Positions 39,668 through 50,765 of a DNA stretch of 56,169 bases are shown here, piece by piece. The notes under the pieces are model-generated. The model was not told the origin of the DNA, ran no database searches, and saw only the letters and a program-made list of their open reading frames with translations. This DNA comes from Russula earlei. Taxonomy: Eukaryota; Basidiomycota; Agaricomycetes; Russulales; Russulaceae. The stretch is from the NCBI GenBank assembly GCA_025769875.1, contig JAGFNK010000343.1, positions 1 to 56,169 on the forward strand. Reading direction: 5' to 3'. The position numbers and the translations under genes were made by a program. The number at the start of each line of letters is the position of its first letter. The stretch's first letter is position 1.

Positions 39668-40321
39668 ATTTCCTTTCATATGCCTGTCTTTTGTGCTTTT
39701 CCTGTCCCTTAGCCTTAGTTCCCACCTGTATCTGCTACCATCTTGAATAAAGTTGCCCTGTTTTTCCCTTATCATCTGTGTGAACCTGAGTGCAGTCGAA
39801 TGAACAAACGCGTTCTCGCGTTCCCGCTAGGTGCTCCTCCTCTTTGGAGCTTCAGTCTTATGAAGTCATTCTGCATTCTTGGACACACTTCACCGCCCCA
39901 TGGGCTCAGGTGTGCACTTCCTGGGGGGGCTCCTTCCCGGCACACGACCGTGCTACTGTCACACGATATGAGGGAAACGACGTTGCACACCACAACGCTT
40001 GAGTCAAAAACACTATGGGGCTGCCTCAAGACAGCCCATGGGTACAACATGAGGGAAAAATAATAGATATAGACCGTGATTTTGAGTTGTAATTCATCTA
40101 ATACACATGTGGAGGTGGCTTGAGTCCAGCTCCACCAATTCTCACTCAAATCTCATGAAAACAATGGGGCTGCCTAGCCCTCATTCAGGCGATTCAGGGA
40201 CAATAAGTTTCATGTGAATTGAAGCTGTTTTGAGGGAGATATTCGCCCCGCACGTTTGAGAGGGTTTTCTGCGCCGATTTGGGTGGAATTCAAACTCCGC
40301 CAAGTGCGCTGAAAACGGCAA

Positions 40322-40591
40322 TAAATCAATGATGGCAGGTGGGGCAATGGCAATGGTGACTGGTGGAGTGGAGACACTTGAGGGTGAGGCAACAATAGAT
40401 GGGGTTGGAGGCATGGGAACTGCAGGGACAACAGGAGCAGGTGATAATGGCCCTTTGTGGGCCTGTGAATCTGCATGGGTTTTCTCCCTTCTGACACATG
40501 TAATGTGCTTTCTTGGTCTGTGGCCTTTTGTCAATGTTGGCCCTGCCTGACTTGGCCAGTTTGATGGTTTCAACATGGCACATTGTCTCAA
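40322..40591 (-). pseudogene. N-terminal part of the ORF interrupted by FB2
   Basis: Minus strand, starting near 40591: a basic stretch (GHRPRKHITCVRREK) then Pro/Ala/Ser-rich sequence ending IAPPAIID at the FB2 junction. The frame continues as LITPTAAISASPTP at 36814 once FB2 and one TA are removed. Confidence 0.45.
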
Positions 40592-41003
40592 AAACTTTGT
40601 CTACATGTCACATGACCTTGATTTATCATAATATTTGGTTGATATTTGTTCTACTTTCTGTTTTTGGGAATGTCAGTGTGGGGGGAGAGCTGGGTCAGCT
40701 AAAGCCTTTGTGGTGAGATCAAAAAATAGCAATTGGTCATACCTGCCAACCAATGCTGCATCAGAGTTTCTATGGTTTGCATTGCACACACATCTTGGCT
40801 TGGCAGAGTTACAAGCAAGCCCATGACATTGTGTGACTGTACCCATTAGTTGGTCAGCTGAAGTAAGCTACCTATAAGTCAGTCAGTCACACATAGTCAC
40901 ACAAATTGTAATGAAATATTTGAATCACCAATTAAACCTTACATTGCTGAGATCAAATGTTAAAAATGTGTATTGGGAGAGATTTAGGGGGGGGGTGGGG
41001 GCC
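40592..41003. other. No gene; dispersed repeat
   Basis: 40840-41000 is the inverse of 15340-15470, including a G-run at 40987-40996. Nothing recognised in 40592-40840. Confidence 0.4.
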
Positions 41004-41432
41004 CCAAACTGCAAAGGAATTCAATATCTAGTTAAATGGAAAGGATACACTGCTGCAGAAAATACTTGGGAACCAGCATCTAACATCTAAAGTGCACTTA
41101 CTAGTCAAAGACTTTCACCAGAAATATCCAAAAGTGCTTAAAACAATTCCCACCAGGGGTAACCCCTAACTTTAAATGTACATCATGACCTCCATCAACA
41201 ATTATCTCTATCCCTGCTATCAAAGGACTTTTCAAAGACCCCCTGAGATCACCTTCATCCAATCAACCACAGCCATCCCAGGAATGTACAACAGAGCACA
41301 GAGAAAACCCCCATGGATGAACAGACTTCAATTTTCATATGCAAACCATTCCATCAACTCTACTCCTCTATTCAAAGAAACAAAGAACCCTTACCCATTG
41401 CAGGAGCAACAAATCCATAAAGAGGGGATGAG
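41004..41432 (+). pseudogene. Chromodomain end of a truncated gypsy pol
   Basis: Reads [19 protein letters not shown], the same stretch as the G1 chromodomain, then a stop within ten codons. After 300 bases a purine tract AAAGAGGGGATGAG precedes LTR-B at 41433. So this is the 3' end of a chromovirus whose LTR is family B. Everything upstream of the chromodomain is missing. The left edge follows the G-run at 40987-41003. Confidence 0.7.
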
Positions 41433-42268
41433 TGTTGTGAACCAAGGCCAAGTCCTTGCCATGTGTTGCCCTATTTTACTCAAGAAAGCTCCTTTCACTT
41501 TGTATCCTCTATCCACCTCCATTTCCAATGACTACTTCCTTCTACAAGCATACATTGCAAGGAATCCTCATTCCCCAACCCCTGTGGCTCACTCAAGCAC
41601 CCTCTTCCCCATTTGGGTAATCCACCATGTGCTAGCCACATGGCCACTCAGCCACTAAGTTCTGAAACACTGGAAGAACTCCTAGACCTCCTAGAACAAT
41701 CCACATGATGTCATAAAGCACCACTGACATCATGGCTGACTGAGCAACTCCACTATGACCTCATATGCTCACTAAGCACTCCACAAGTGATATCATTATT
41801 ATGTCATTGCTCCACAGTCTCCCTAATTGTCCTGAGTCACCCATAGGTCTGACACAACAAGTTTATGCCCTTAGAATCCAATTGGAGTGGTCCAAAGAGT
41901 CTGAGTTATTTTCTGTAGTTTGTACTCAGACTTGTAACCAGTGTATAAGCCCCAATGTAGTATGGCAGTCATCAGACTGTCCATTTGTGACACTCTCATC
42001 TTCCAGAGTACTCCTCACAACTGCTCTGTCTAAAGACTCCTCTCATTCCCAAGGTACTCCTTCAAGACCACCTTGTTTAAAGTCCCTTTGCCACACTAGC
42101 CTCTAGTCTTTGCCTTTGCCTCTTGCAAGATGTACCAGTCCCCATCTGGTACCTCCTCATTGATTGGCTTGTCCTCCTGTTCAACACTTTACTTCAAGCA
42201 TATCGTCTGTTCTGACCCTTGCCCACCTGCTCCTGAGTCTGTAGTGATCAGCAGTATGTGTCTTGACA
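41433..42268 (+). mobile_element. LTR-B, 3' LTR of the truncated gypsy
   Basis: 836 bp, TGTTGTGAACCAAGG...ATGTGTCTTGACA. About 80 percent or more like the two LTR-B copies nested at 43472 and 44862. The hairpin GGCAGTC-ATCA-GACTGTCC lies near 41967. It abuts the middle of a G1 LTR at 42269, so the element had inserted there. Confidence 0.8.
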
Positions 42269-42778
42269 GTTACTGTTTCATCCCTTGATCGTGATTGCCT
42301 CTTGTTGTTTCATCCTTGTGTTTCATGTATTGTTTGATCCCCTTTTGCTACTGGTTTAGCCCTATCTATTGTTCTGCATATAGTACTGTACAGCCTCACT
42401 ACATACAGTATTTAAGTGCCTGTAGAAGCTGAGGAATGCCCCAAGCTTAGCTTTGTCCCATTTCCTGTCACATCCCTTGCCCTGTATCCTCTCTCAATCA
42501 CAAGTCCCTTGTGCTGGCCTATATTCTGCTTGACCTGAGTTTGCCTCAAGGAACCTTGGTGTTCCTTTTCCTCCTCTGCCTCTCTCTCATTGTCCTCTTC
42601 TGTGAAACCAGAAGATCAACTCTGTCTGTGGACTAGTCATTGCTTGACTTAGTCCTAAGATGCTAAACCTCTGAACTGGTCTTCTTGAACTGGCCCCATT
42701 GAACCACTGAACCAAGTCCAGGGACTTGGCCCCTACTGAATCTTGAGCTAATGCTCCAATGGCCATGATGCCATAACA
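42269..42778 (+). mobile_element. G1-family LTR, 5' part missing
   Basis: Matches the G1 LTR from GTTACTGTTTCATCCC to its end (…CCATAACA), with many transitions, so older than the G1 element. The TATTTAAG and AAGCTTAGCTTTG pair is conserved (about 42410-42455). Confidence 0.8.
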
Positions 42779-43110
42779 TGTGGTGGCTTGTAGTCAAAGT
42801 TGTTAGAGCCTGTGTCCCAGTTGAAAGGGATCATGGCTTCAACCTTGTTAGAGGGCAGGTGTTGCACATTACTAGCATCCAAGGAGGCATTGCTGCTGGT
42901 GTAGTCAGAGGGAAGAGGGGAGGATGAAGGGACATCAGTAGGGAATGATGCCAGCACATGCTGAGTGGTGGAGAAAGATTTTGAAGGGGTGAAGTCAGCC
43001 TCAGTGAAAATGAGGGGATTGAAGGGAAAGATGCTGGTGGAGGAGAAGGTGCAAACCAGAAGTTTGTGGGACTTTGTCTGAGTGTGCACCTTCATGTACT
43101 CAACAATAGG
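42779..43110 (-). pseudogene. Pogo-like transposase, copy 2, C-terminal fragment
   Basis: Minus strand: IVEYMKVHTQTKSHKLLV, STSIFPFNPLIFTEADFTPS, FSTTQHVLASFP. This is the post-catalytic region also present at 11903-12232 in copy 1, here open without stops. The catalytic part is missing. Bounded by a G1 LTR on one side and unrelated sequence, then LTR-A, on the other. Confidence 0.75.
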
Positions 43111-43471
43111 GCTGTGCACCATAACTGTCCATCACCAGATGGATGGATCCATAATGTCATGAACCATTCTCTGGAGAGGGCCCTTGAAGGACCCTTCCTT
43201 ATGATAGGAAACCCAGTCCCTATGGTGTCACCCTGTTCACATGGACAAAAGGGGTGAGTAGAGGTGTCCACAATATCGCGCATGCATTGTCACATGAGTA
43301 ATTCTCAGCACAATTGACATACAGCAAGCCCCACTTAAAGGCAACCCTTTTAGCAATAAAGGACAGTATTATAGCCTCCCTAAGGACCCTTTAGGACGAC
43401 TCTAAGTGCCCTACAATAGGCACTAACACAATACTAAAGACCTTACAACGTGTTATTAGACTAACTCTAAT

Positions 43472-44299
43472 TGTTACGAACCAAGGCCAGGTCCTGGCCG
43501 TAGATTGTCCTATTTCACTCAAGAGAGACCTCTCTCACTTTGCATTGCTGACTCCCTTCCATTTTCTGGGCTATCCCTCCTGCGGTACAAGATATCGCTA
43601 TTGCAAAGGCACTATAACACAACCAGGCACCCGTTTCCTAATCGGGTAATCATCGCGTGGCAGCCACATGGCCACCCAGCCACCAAGGACCCAAAACAGC
43701 GGCACAAACTCTTAGAAACTGTTGCATAAATCATCTGACATCATCAAGGCTCCAATGACATCATAGCTGACTGAGCGACTCCACAGTGACCTCATAGGCT
43801 CACTAAGCGCTCCATAGTGACATCATAATGATGTCATCGCTCCACAATGATCAGTAATGCGCTCAGTAAGCCTGAAACTTGACACAAGCAAGTTTATGCC
43901 TCTGTAGTCCTATTGGATGGTACCAAAGAGTCTAGAATAGTCCCAGTTCTTTGTAATCGACCCTGTACACTGTATATAAGCCCCAATGAAGCATGGCAGT
44001 CGTCAGACTGTCCATTTGTGATACTCTCATCTTCCTGGGTACTCCCCTGCAACCGCTCAGTCTAAAGTCCTTCCTCATCCTCAAGGTACTCTTCAACGAC
44101 CACCTTGTTTAAAGCCCCTTGCTGCACTGGCCTCCACTCTTCGCCTCTGCCTCCTGCAACACGTACCAGTCCCCATCTGGTATCTTCTAGTCATTTGGCT
44201 CGTCTTCCTGTTCAACGCTGTTTACACCGCGTACTGTCTGTTCCAACCCTTGCCCACCTGCTCCTGAGTCCTTAGTGATCAGCAGTACGTGTCTTGACA
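43472..44299 (+). mobile_element. Solo LTR-B, 828 bp
   Basis: TGTTACGAACCAAGG...CGTGTCTTGACA, duplication CTAAT (43467-43471 and 44300-44304). TATA box TGTATATAAG at about 43971 and the hairpin GGCAGTC-GTCA-GACTGTCC just downstream. A multiple-TGACATCA region lies near 43738-43830. Confidence 0.92.
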
Positions 44300-44861
44300 C
44301 TAATAACTATAGAACAAACTATAAAGCAATACTAAGGACCTTAGTAGAAGTATTAGGGTCAACTCTAAGGACCCTAATAGAACTATATAAGGGGCCTTAT
44401 AGACAACTCTATCCCTTGAACCAAACTACAAGTCCCCAAATGATCAGCCCTAAACTAACTAACGGCAAATGAATCAGGTGCTTTGCATGTGTACTGGAGC
44501 AGTGAACATGTGGACAGTAGAGGCTCTTACTCATCATTAGGAGCCCTCTTACTCAGCAGCATGACTGAGCATGCTCAGTAAGCGTACTCCGACTTCATAC
44601 GCATCCACCTATTGTGCTTGATAACAAGGTTATGACTTGTTCCCTATTTAGCAGTTCTCTTGTAGTATATAAGTGCTCAATAAAGTAATGGACAGTCTTC
44701 AGACTGTCCATTTGTTTACGGCACTCTCTATCCCTGGGATACTCCTTTAAGGACCATCCCCTTGTGACCATTCTGGCCTCTTCCCTGCGTACCTGCTTGA
44801 CCCTACCAGTAACTATACTGCTTTGGTATTTGTTACTGCTTTGGACTCTACTCCTTGCCCA

Positions 44862-45690
44862 TGTCACGAACCAAGGCCAAGTCCTGGCCGAGGATTGTCC
44901 TATTTTACTCAAGAAAGACTTCTCTCACTTTACATTACCGACTCCCTTCCATTTTCTGGGCTATCCCTCCTGTGGTACAAGATATTGTTATTGCAAAGGC
45001 ACTATAACACAACCAGGCACCCTTTTCCTAATCGGGTAATCATCGCGTGGCAGCCACATGGCCACCCAGCCACCATGGACCCGAAACAGCGGCACAAACT
45101 CTTAGAAACTGTTGCATAAATCATCTGACGTCATCAAGGCTCCAATGACATCATGGCTGACTGAGCGACTCCACAGTGACCTCATAGGCTCACTAAGCGC
45201 CCCACAGTGACATCATAATGATGTCATCGCTCCACAATGATCAGTAATGCGCTCAGTAAGCCTAAGACTTGACTTAAGCAAGTTTATGCCTCTGTAGTCC
45301 TATTGGATGGTACCAAAGAGTCTAGAATAGTCCCAGTGCTTTGTAATCGACCCTGTACACTGTATATAAGCCCCAATGAAGCATGGCAGTCGTCAGACTG
45401 TCCATTTGTGATACTCTCATACTCCTGGGTACTCCCCTGCGACTGCTCAGTTTAAAGACTTCCCTCGCCTCCAAGGTACTCTTCAACGACCGCCTTGTCT
45501 AAAGCCCCTTTGCTGCACTGGCCTCCAGCCTTCGCCTCTGCCTCTTGCAACACCTACCAGTCCCCATCTGGTACCTCCTCGTTGTTTGGCTTGTCCTCTT
45601 GTTCAACGCCGCCTTTGCCGCATATCATCTGTTCCGACCCTTGCCCACCTGCTCCTGAGTCCTTAGTGATCAGCAGTACGTGTCTTGACA
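44862..45690 (+). mobile_element. Solo LTR-B, 829 bp
   Basis: TGTCACGAACCAAGG...CGTGTCTTGACA, duplication GCCCA (44857-44861 and 45691-45695). Very similar to the copy at 43472. Two same-family insertions in one older LTR. Confidence 0.92.
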
Positions 45691-45781
45691 GCCCACACCA
45701 TCTTGGACATCTACCAACTCGTCTTCGAGCTTACCCCTCGCTCTTGAACTGGATAGTTCAACAGTGAGTCTTGACACATAA

Positions 45782-45920
45782 TACAGGTACCATACCCATG
45801 CCATTCAAGCTTGTCCCACCCACCCATCCATCTCAATGATAGAGTGGGACCACACCTGTCCAATCCATCAAAAAATGGCCATCAACAGCATTAGATGACA
45901 TTTTTTATGGGAATATCTGA
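45782..45920. other. No feature seen
   Basis: Short stretch between the LTR-A copy and the second 554 bp element. Confidence 0.3.
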
Positions 45921-46474
45921 GGCCCCTTTTACCAACCAAGAATTCTTGAATCTTGAACTTGAACCTGGATTTCAGGATTTTCCAGGAGTGATGGGAATGA
46001 CAGGTGTGATGTAAGTGACATAATAAACTAATATGAGTCTATTTCAAATACGAGTTATTTTTTGGTGTGATTTGCTGGGTTTACATGTGATATGTAAAAT
46101 ATTTTTTCTAACCCTTCCTTCCACTCCTTCCAAGTGGGGTATTGCAAGCATGTCATTAAGGCAGAATATGTGTCACCAATGTGTGGGTGCACATCTTTGT
46201 GCAAATTTTGTATGTGCAGCTCTGGTGAAAATGGGGCTCCAAGCACCCAGATGTTGAGCTTGAGTTGGACTGCTTGACTCTGAGTTTGATGCTGACACAT
46301 CATGTGTAACCCCATATATGTGAATATGCAAATGACAACAGAAAAAAATGCATATTAATTTATTATATACATCATATCACTTATGTCACTCCTGTCACTC
46401 CTGTCACTCCTGGAAAATCCCAAAATCTAAGTTCAAGTTCAAGATTCAAGAATTCTCAGTTGGTAAAAGGGGCC
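45921..46474. mobile_element. 554 bp terminal-inverted-repeat element, copy 2
   Basis: Same ends, same length and nearly the same sequence as 14018-14571; flanked by TGA on both sides (45918-45920, 46475-46477). Confidence 0.87.
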
Positions 46475-46477
46475 TGA

Positions 46478-46910
46478 ATAAACTTTATTTTTTCATTGAG
46501 CTACTGAAACTCAAACTTGTTGTTGCCAGGGCCCCCACCAAGACCACTGAGGGATACCCATTGTTTGTGGCCATGCCACCATCCCCTCTTTTCAATCCTG
46601 GTCCTCAACAAACAGGACTTGCCATGACAGATCAGCCTGCCTGAGGACCAGATGGTCAACTGCTTGTTGCATCCAAAATCATCTGGTTCAACAATGTAGA
46701 TGATTCCCAACCTATTCAACCAGGTTCTCGCATGCAACAAGGTAGTAAGTAGTTTGTTCAACATAATTTGAGTGCTTCCACAAAGTACTTACTCATCTTT
46801 CCAGGTCAACATTCTTGTCTGGTCCAATCCAATGCAGGTACATGATTAGCTGCAGCTATTGCTGTGGAGAAGCTTGACAAATTTGAGAATCCTGTTCAAT
46901 TGTCCCACCG
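46478..46910. other. No gene recognised
   Basis: Short frames such as 46501-46644 (…VARAPTKTTEGYPLF) read like protein but match nothing I know. They may be remains of an element interior. Confidence 0.3.
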
Positions 46911-48067
46911 TGTTAAGGCCCCAAAGTGCCTTAAATAAGATCAATGGTCATGTCTATGAACACATCCTACTAATGCAGATATGCTTGAGTCAAGCAAGCA
47001 ATACTCATGGAGGGGAAGGAGTGTTACGGCATCGCGGCCGTTAGAGCGTTAGCTCAGGGTTCAGTGGGGCCAAGTCCCTGTGACTTGGTTCAAGGGTTCA
47101 GTGGGGCTGGCTCAAAGAGACCAGATCAAGGGTTTAGCATCTCAAGACTAAGTCAGACAATGACTCAGCCTGCAGACAGAGTCAATCTTCTGGTTTCACA
47201 GAAGAGGAGGACAATGAGGGGGAGGCAGAGGAGGAAGAGGAACACAAGAGTTCCTTGAGGTGTGCTTAGGTCAAGCAGAGTGTAGGCCAGCACAAGCAAG
47301 TTGTGATTTGAGAGAAGATACAGGGCAAGGGATGTGACAGGAAATGGGACAAAGCTAAGCTTGGGGTATTCCTCAGCTTCTACAGGTGCTTAAATACTGT
47401 ATGTAGCGAGGCTGTACAGTACTATATGCAGAACAATAGATAAAAGTGAGCCAGTAGCAGAAGAAACTCAACAATAGGTGAAACAATAGATGAAACACAA
47501 TGAGTGAAACAATAAGGGCCATCAGTATCAAGGGATGAAACCATAACCAAGGGGATGGGGGTGAAAGTAAAGAACAATAAGGAGTAGTTTAGGGACAGAC
47601 CAAAAGAGGGGTAGATCATAACAAGGAGTGTTAGATCCTTCTGGAGTATGGCAACAAGATGAGAGGGGCTCTGCAGATGGGGTAGGAGTCAACTGTTTGG
47701 GATTGGCAAACTAAGTCAAGCTTAAGGCTGAACTGCTACTAACTGGGGGCTTTATATAGCCCTCAGGGATAAGGTTTGTGCTACTGTAGTACTGGTCGGT
47801 GCTATAGAAGCAAAAGGTGGTTCATAGAAGCAATATTGCTTCTGTGTAAATGATCTCAGTGCTGGAAGCATTAAGTGCTTCCCTAGTAGCAATCTCAGTG
47901 TCATACATGTATGTACTTTCCCAATCATCTTCTAGATATGACCAACGTGTTCCAAACACAATATCAAGAAACATAAACAGTCAAGATCTGACACATGCAT
48001 GAAGCAAATGGTGCAGTCCATAGTTCAGGTGTTCCAGCATCTTCCAGACCCCAACCACTTGGTAACA
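46911..48067 (-). mobile_element. G2-family LTR with a nested G1-family LTR
   Basis: Inverse of 1278-1866: ends TGTTACCAAGTGGTTGGGG and GGCCTTAACA on the minus strand. Without the nested LTR it is 550 bp. The flanks CACCG and TGCTG do not match, so a rearrangement or decay removed the target duplication. Confidence 0.8.
47022..47623 (-). mobile_element. Solo LTR of family G1, nested, 602 bp
   Basis: Minus strand, flanked by the exact duplication AGGAG (47017-47021 and 47624-47628). Conserved TATTTAAG-type box and AAGCTTAGCTTTG in reverse near 47355. Removing it joins GAAGGAG and TGTTAGATCC as in the uninterrupted G2 LTR at about 1740-1765. Confidence 0.92.
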
Positions 48068-48350
48068 TGCTGGCACCCTGTGCAGTCTTGCAAACACAAG
48101 GCCCCTGCAAAGCACAAGCAAGCCATCATAGATGATGCCAATACTGATGCAGATGATACTGACTTCACTGCTTCTTCTGCTGAGTATGGATCAGAGGATC
48201 CTAGCAATGCCACAGAAATAAGTAATGAAGAGGTACAAAATATCTTAATGTGATTCCATGGTCAGGTGAATTAACACTTTGCAGATAGCTGATATGTTAC
48301 CCTCAAAAACCATACCAGAAGTCAGCAATGAAAAGGGCTGCATGCATGTC
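48068..48350 (+). pseudogene. Acidic N-terminal fragment of a DNA-element gene, possibly hAT
   Basis: Reads APAKHKQAIIDDANTDADD, then SEDPSNATEISNEE. A possible intron (GTACAAAATATC...TTTGCAG, about 48232-48283) joins to IADMLPSKTIPEVSNE. The following DNA has the GACTGG/GGTCAGG motif clusters typical of hAT-like ends. No catalytic region is present. Identification is weak. Confidence 0.3.
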
Positions 48351-48550
48351 CTGAAACCAAAGATCAAGATTTCAGGTCAGGTCACATTGACTGCAAAAAA
48401 CTGCTTGACTGAACCTGACCAGACTGGTCATGACTGGTGTGCCTGGTGCCTGGTGTGCCTGGTGTGCCTGGGATATCTGTCTAGATTTCATGGGTTAGAA
48501 AATTATGGTCACAGCTTTAGGCAAGCTCTAAACCACCAGTGTGGTGTGTC

Positions 48551-49353
48551 CAGGGATGCATGAGTGTGAAAGGGTGGGGCTGTTAGACCAGTAAGTGGAC
48601 ATTGACTGAGGAACCAGAGGTGGGAGCAAAAAGGGGAGAGAGGAGCTGGTATCACATGCATGGTTGTTCAAAGTTCTTCATTTGAGCAGAGGCAGATGTC
48701 AAAGGAAAGGGGATCTTATTCTTCTCTCACTTTACTACAGAGTAACTAAGGGTTTTATATACATGGGGGGAAACACAAAGAGTAGAAGATAATGAAAGGA
48801 AATGGAATTGTGAAAGGGAATCAGAGGATTGGGACTGGGTGAGGCAGTCGAGGCCATGGTGAAAGGTTTGAGATGCAAACATGTTGCCTGAGCTGGGGCA
48901 TGACATGCATGCGTGGTCAGTGGGGAGGGATGAGTGATGCAGTCGAGGTCTTGATGTCAGGTGTGAGGTGGTAGCATGGGCATGCAGTTGGTGGTGGTGA
49001 AGGATAAAGGGGATGGAGCATCATGCTGTGATTGTCCATCGTGGTTCTGCATGTGATTCCATGACCAGTCGTGATTCACCTGACAACAGATGACTGGTCA
49101 TAACCTGTCATAATGTGAACCTCTTCCTATACCTAGAGGTTCTGTGTGTGTTTGAGGCAGAGGTGGAGACAAGGTGAGATGAGGTGAGGGAGGAGGCATG
49201 GCAGTGATGGGCTGTGATGCATGGGCACAAGACAAACACAAACATGTGAACACGCAGCCTGCAAAGTGGAATGAATCAGAAAGCCATGAAAACAAAAGAA
49301 AGAGGGGGAAAAAAAAATGCACATGGTTCAATACATGAAAATCACGCACACAG
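48551..49353. other. Dispersed repeats, LTR-like, no gene
   Basis: TTTTATATACATG at about 48750 and CTACAGAGTAACTAAGGG are the inverse of the TATA region at 49618-49650, so an inverted LTR-E-like copy is probable here. 49190-49340 is the inverse of the repeat at 22200-22330. Confidence 0.35.
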
Positions 49354-49851
49354 TGTAAGGTGAGCCATATCGCTGGCCTTGGAACCACATGTGGACCATG
49401 CGCAATGCGTGACGCTCAGCCTCCTCCCACACCTTGCCTCCTTCCTCGCATTGCATTGCCCAGTCCTTGCCACCGACCACGTGCGCATGCCACAGCTTGG
49501 CACATGTGACGTGTTCACATCTCAGGCCTTTCACCATGGCCTTGACTGTCTCAACCAGTCTCAATTCTCTTTCATGCCTATCTCCCTTTCATGCCTTTCA
49601 TCCTTAGTACTTCTCTCCTGTATATAAAACACCTAGCTACTCTGTAGTAGAAGAGGAAGAGGAATACAGTCTTCTTGAGTTCCCCTTACCTTCAGTCAGA
49701 AACAACTGCACACGAGTGATCTTGCTCTCCTCACCTCTCCTTCTCTTCTCCCTTCCTCCTCTTTTCTGCTTGCTCTTGGATCAAGACAACCGTCTCAGAT
49801 CACCATCCAGCCCCATGAACTCAGCGTGCCCCAGACTGGCTCGCTACAACA
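49354..49851 (+). mobile_element. LTR-E-like repeat, about 500 bp
   Basis: Starts TGTAAGGTGAGCC and ends GGCTCGCTACAACA, with TATA box GTATATAAAACACC at 49620 and a shared downstream block TAGCTACTCTGTAGTAGAA also found at 27027. Flanks CACAG and GGAAA do not form a duplication. The LTR nature is inferred from the ends and promoter layout. Confidence 0.45.
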
Positions 49852-49897
49852 GGAAAGATGCGTTGTGTGCCATCAGGGTTTTGAGTTAGGGATTGGC

Positions 49898-50765
49898 TGT
49901 GTAGCATGCCAGAACGGGCATGCATAGTCCGTGGGACTTGATCTGAGGGCAGGTATAGACTAGGGACAAGCTGAGAGCAAGGTTGTGCCCCGGACTGACG
50001 CTCAATGCTCTGAGGAGTGCATACACAAGAGAGTGTGTGTGTGTTTGTGTGTGTTCTCGAGAGAATTGTTCATGCAGGCGGATGAGAAGAGGGCAAACAC
50101 AGGTGTGATAGATCACAAGAAACTGCAAAACTCAACTCTTATTTGAGACTGGCTAGTAGCCTTAAATACTGTAGAAAAAAGTAAGAGAGAGTCAGGTAAT
50201 CCAAGAGATGAATGAGGAGACAACTACATGAGAATCCTATTCCTTCAACTGTGAGTCCACAAATGCAAAGCAGTGTGGCAAGGACGAACAGGCAAGGTGC
50301 TGTGGGCAATGAGCCCTTGGATTGAGTGACAATGATGACAGCAAATGTGTCAATGGGGTCTGTGCATAGTCATGTGATGGGTGCGAGGATGATGATTCAT
50401 GAATGATGACAGAGAGGTGAGAGTGGGATGAAAGGGAATTGATGATGGGCAAGAGTGATATGACAAAAAGGTGGGGAGCATGAGGCAGACAAAGTGACTA
50501 GTGGCACAAGGGATGGATGTGGATGGGGGAGCACGAGGTGTGGACAAACAGGTGATGTTGAAGGTGATTGGGTTGAGCCACTGTCGCTGTTCCTGGGCAC
50601 AGAGTGGGGAACATGGTGGTGACATTGAAAAATTGGTGCAAGAGGGAAGGAGAACATGAAAGGAAAAGAGTGGTGGCAGTTGGATGGAGGAGTGGAGGGA
50701 GAGATAACACATGGGATGTGGGGGTGAGTGCGAGTTTCCCAGTCAGCAGGCTCAGTCACCTTACA
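49898..50765 (-). mobile_element. LTR-E-like repeat, minus strand
   Basis: Right end is the inverse of TGTAAGGTGACTGAGCCTGC, left end the inverse of …GGCATGCTACACA. Includes a GT-rich microsatellite at about 50031-50060. No duplication found. The right end abuts exactly the repeat that begins GCCAGATGAG. Confidence 0.4.

Larger units (their letters stand above)
36817..40321. mobile_element. FB2: near-complete palindromic element with TA target duplication
   Basis: Left arm 36817-38504 and right arm 38636-40321 are inverse copies of each other, with only a few differences seen by eye (an A inserted at about 36890, nine T against eight A near 38387/38755, C against T near 38493). The 131 bp centre is unique. 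TA flanks both ends (36815-36816, 40322-40323). The outer about 350 bases are shared with FB1. Each arm then carries the same gene-like unit ending in AATAAA. Removing the element restores the frame of the host ORF. No transposase is encoded. A single-strand form would fold into one hairpin of about 1.69 kb. Confidence 0.85.
43153..45776 (+). mobile_element. Solo LTR-A carrying two nested LTR-B copies
   Basis: TGTCATGAACC...GTGAGTCTTGACA with duplication CATAA (43148-43152 and 45777-45781). Subtracting the two LTR-B insertions with one 5 bp duplication each leaves 957 bp, the normal LTR-A length. This fixes the order: LTR-A first, LTR-B later, twice. Confidence 0.93.

Noticed and set aside
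36817..40321. Palindrome as a pure sequencing or assembly artefact
   Set aside because: The arms differ at several bases, both ends have TA, the flanks differ, and removal restores a frame. I keep it as real but note that long reads are needed.
50031..50060. GT-rich run as a regulatory or Z-DNA site
   Set aside because: Ordinary short microsatellite within a repeat.
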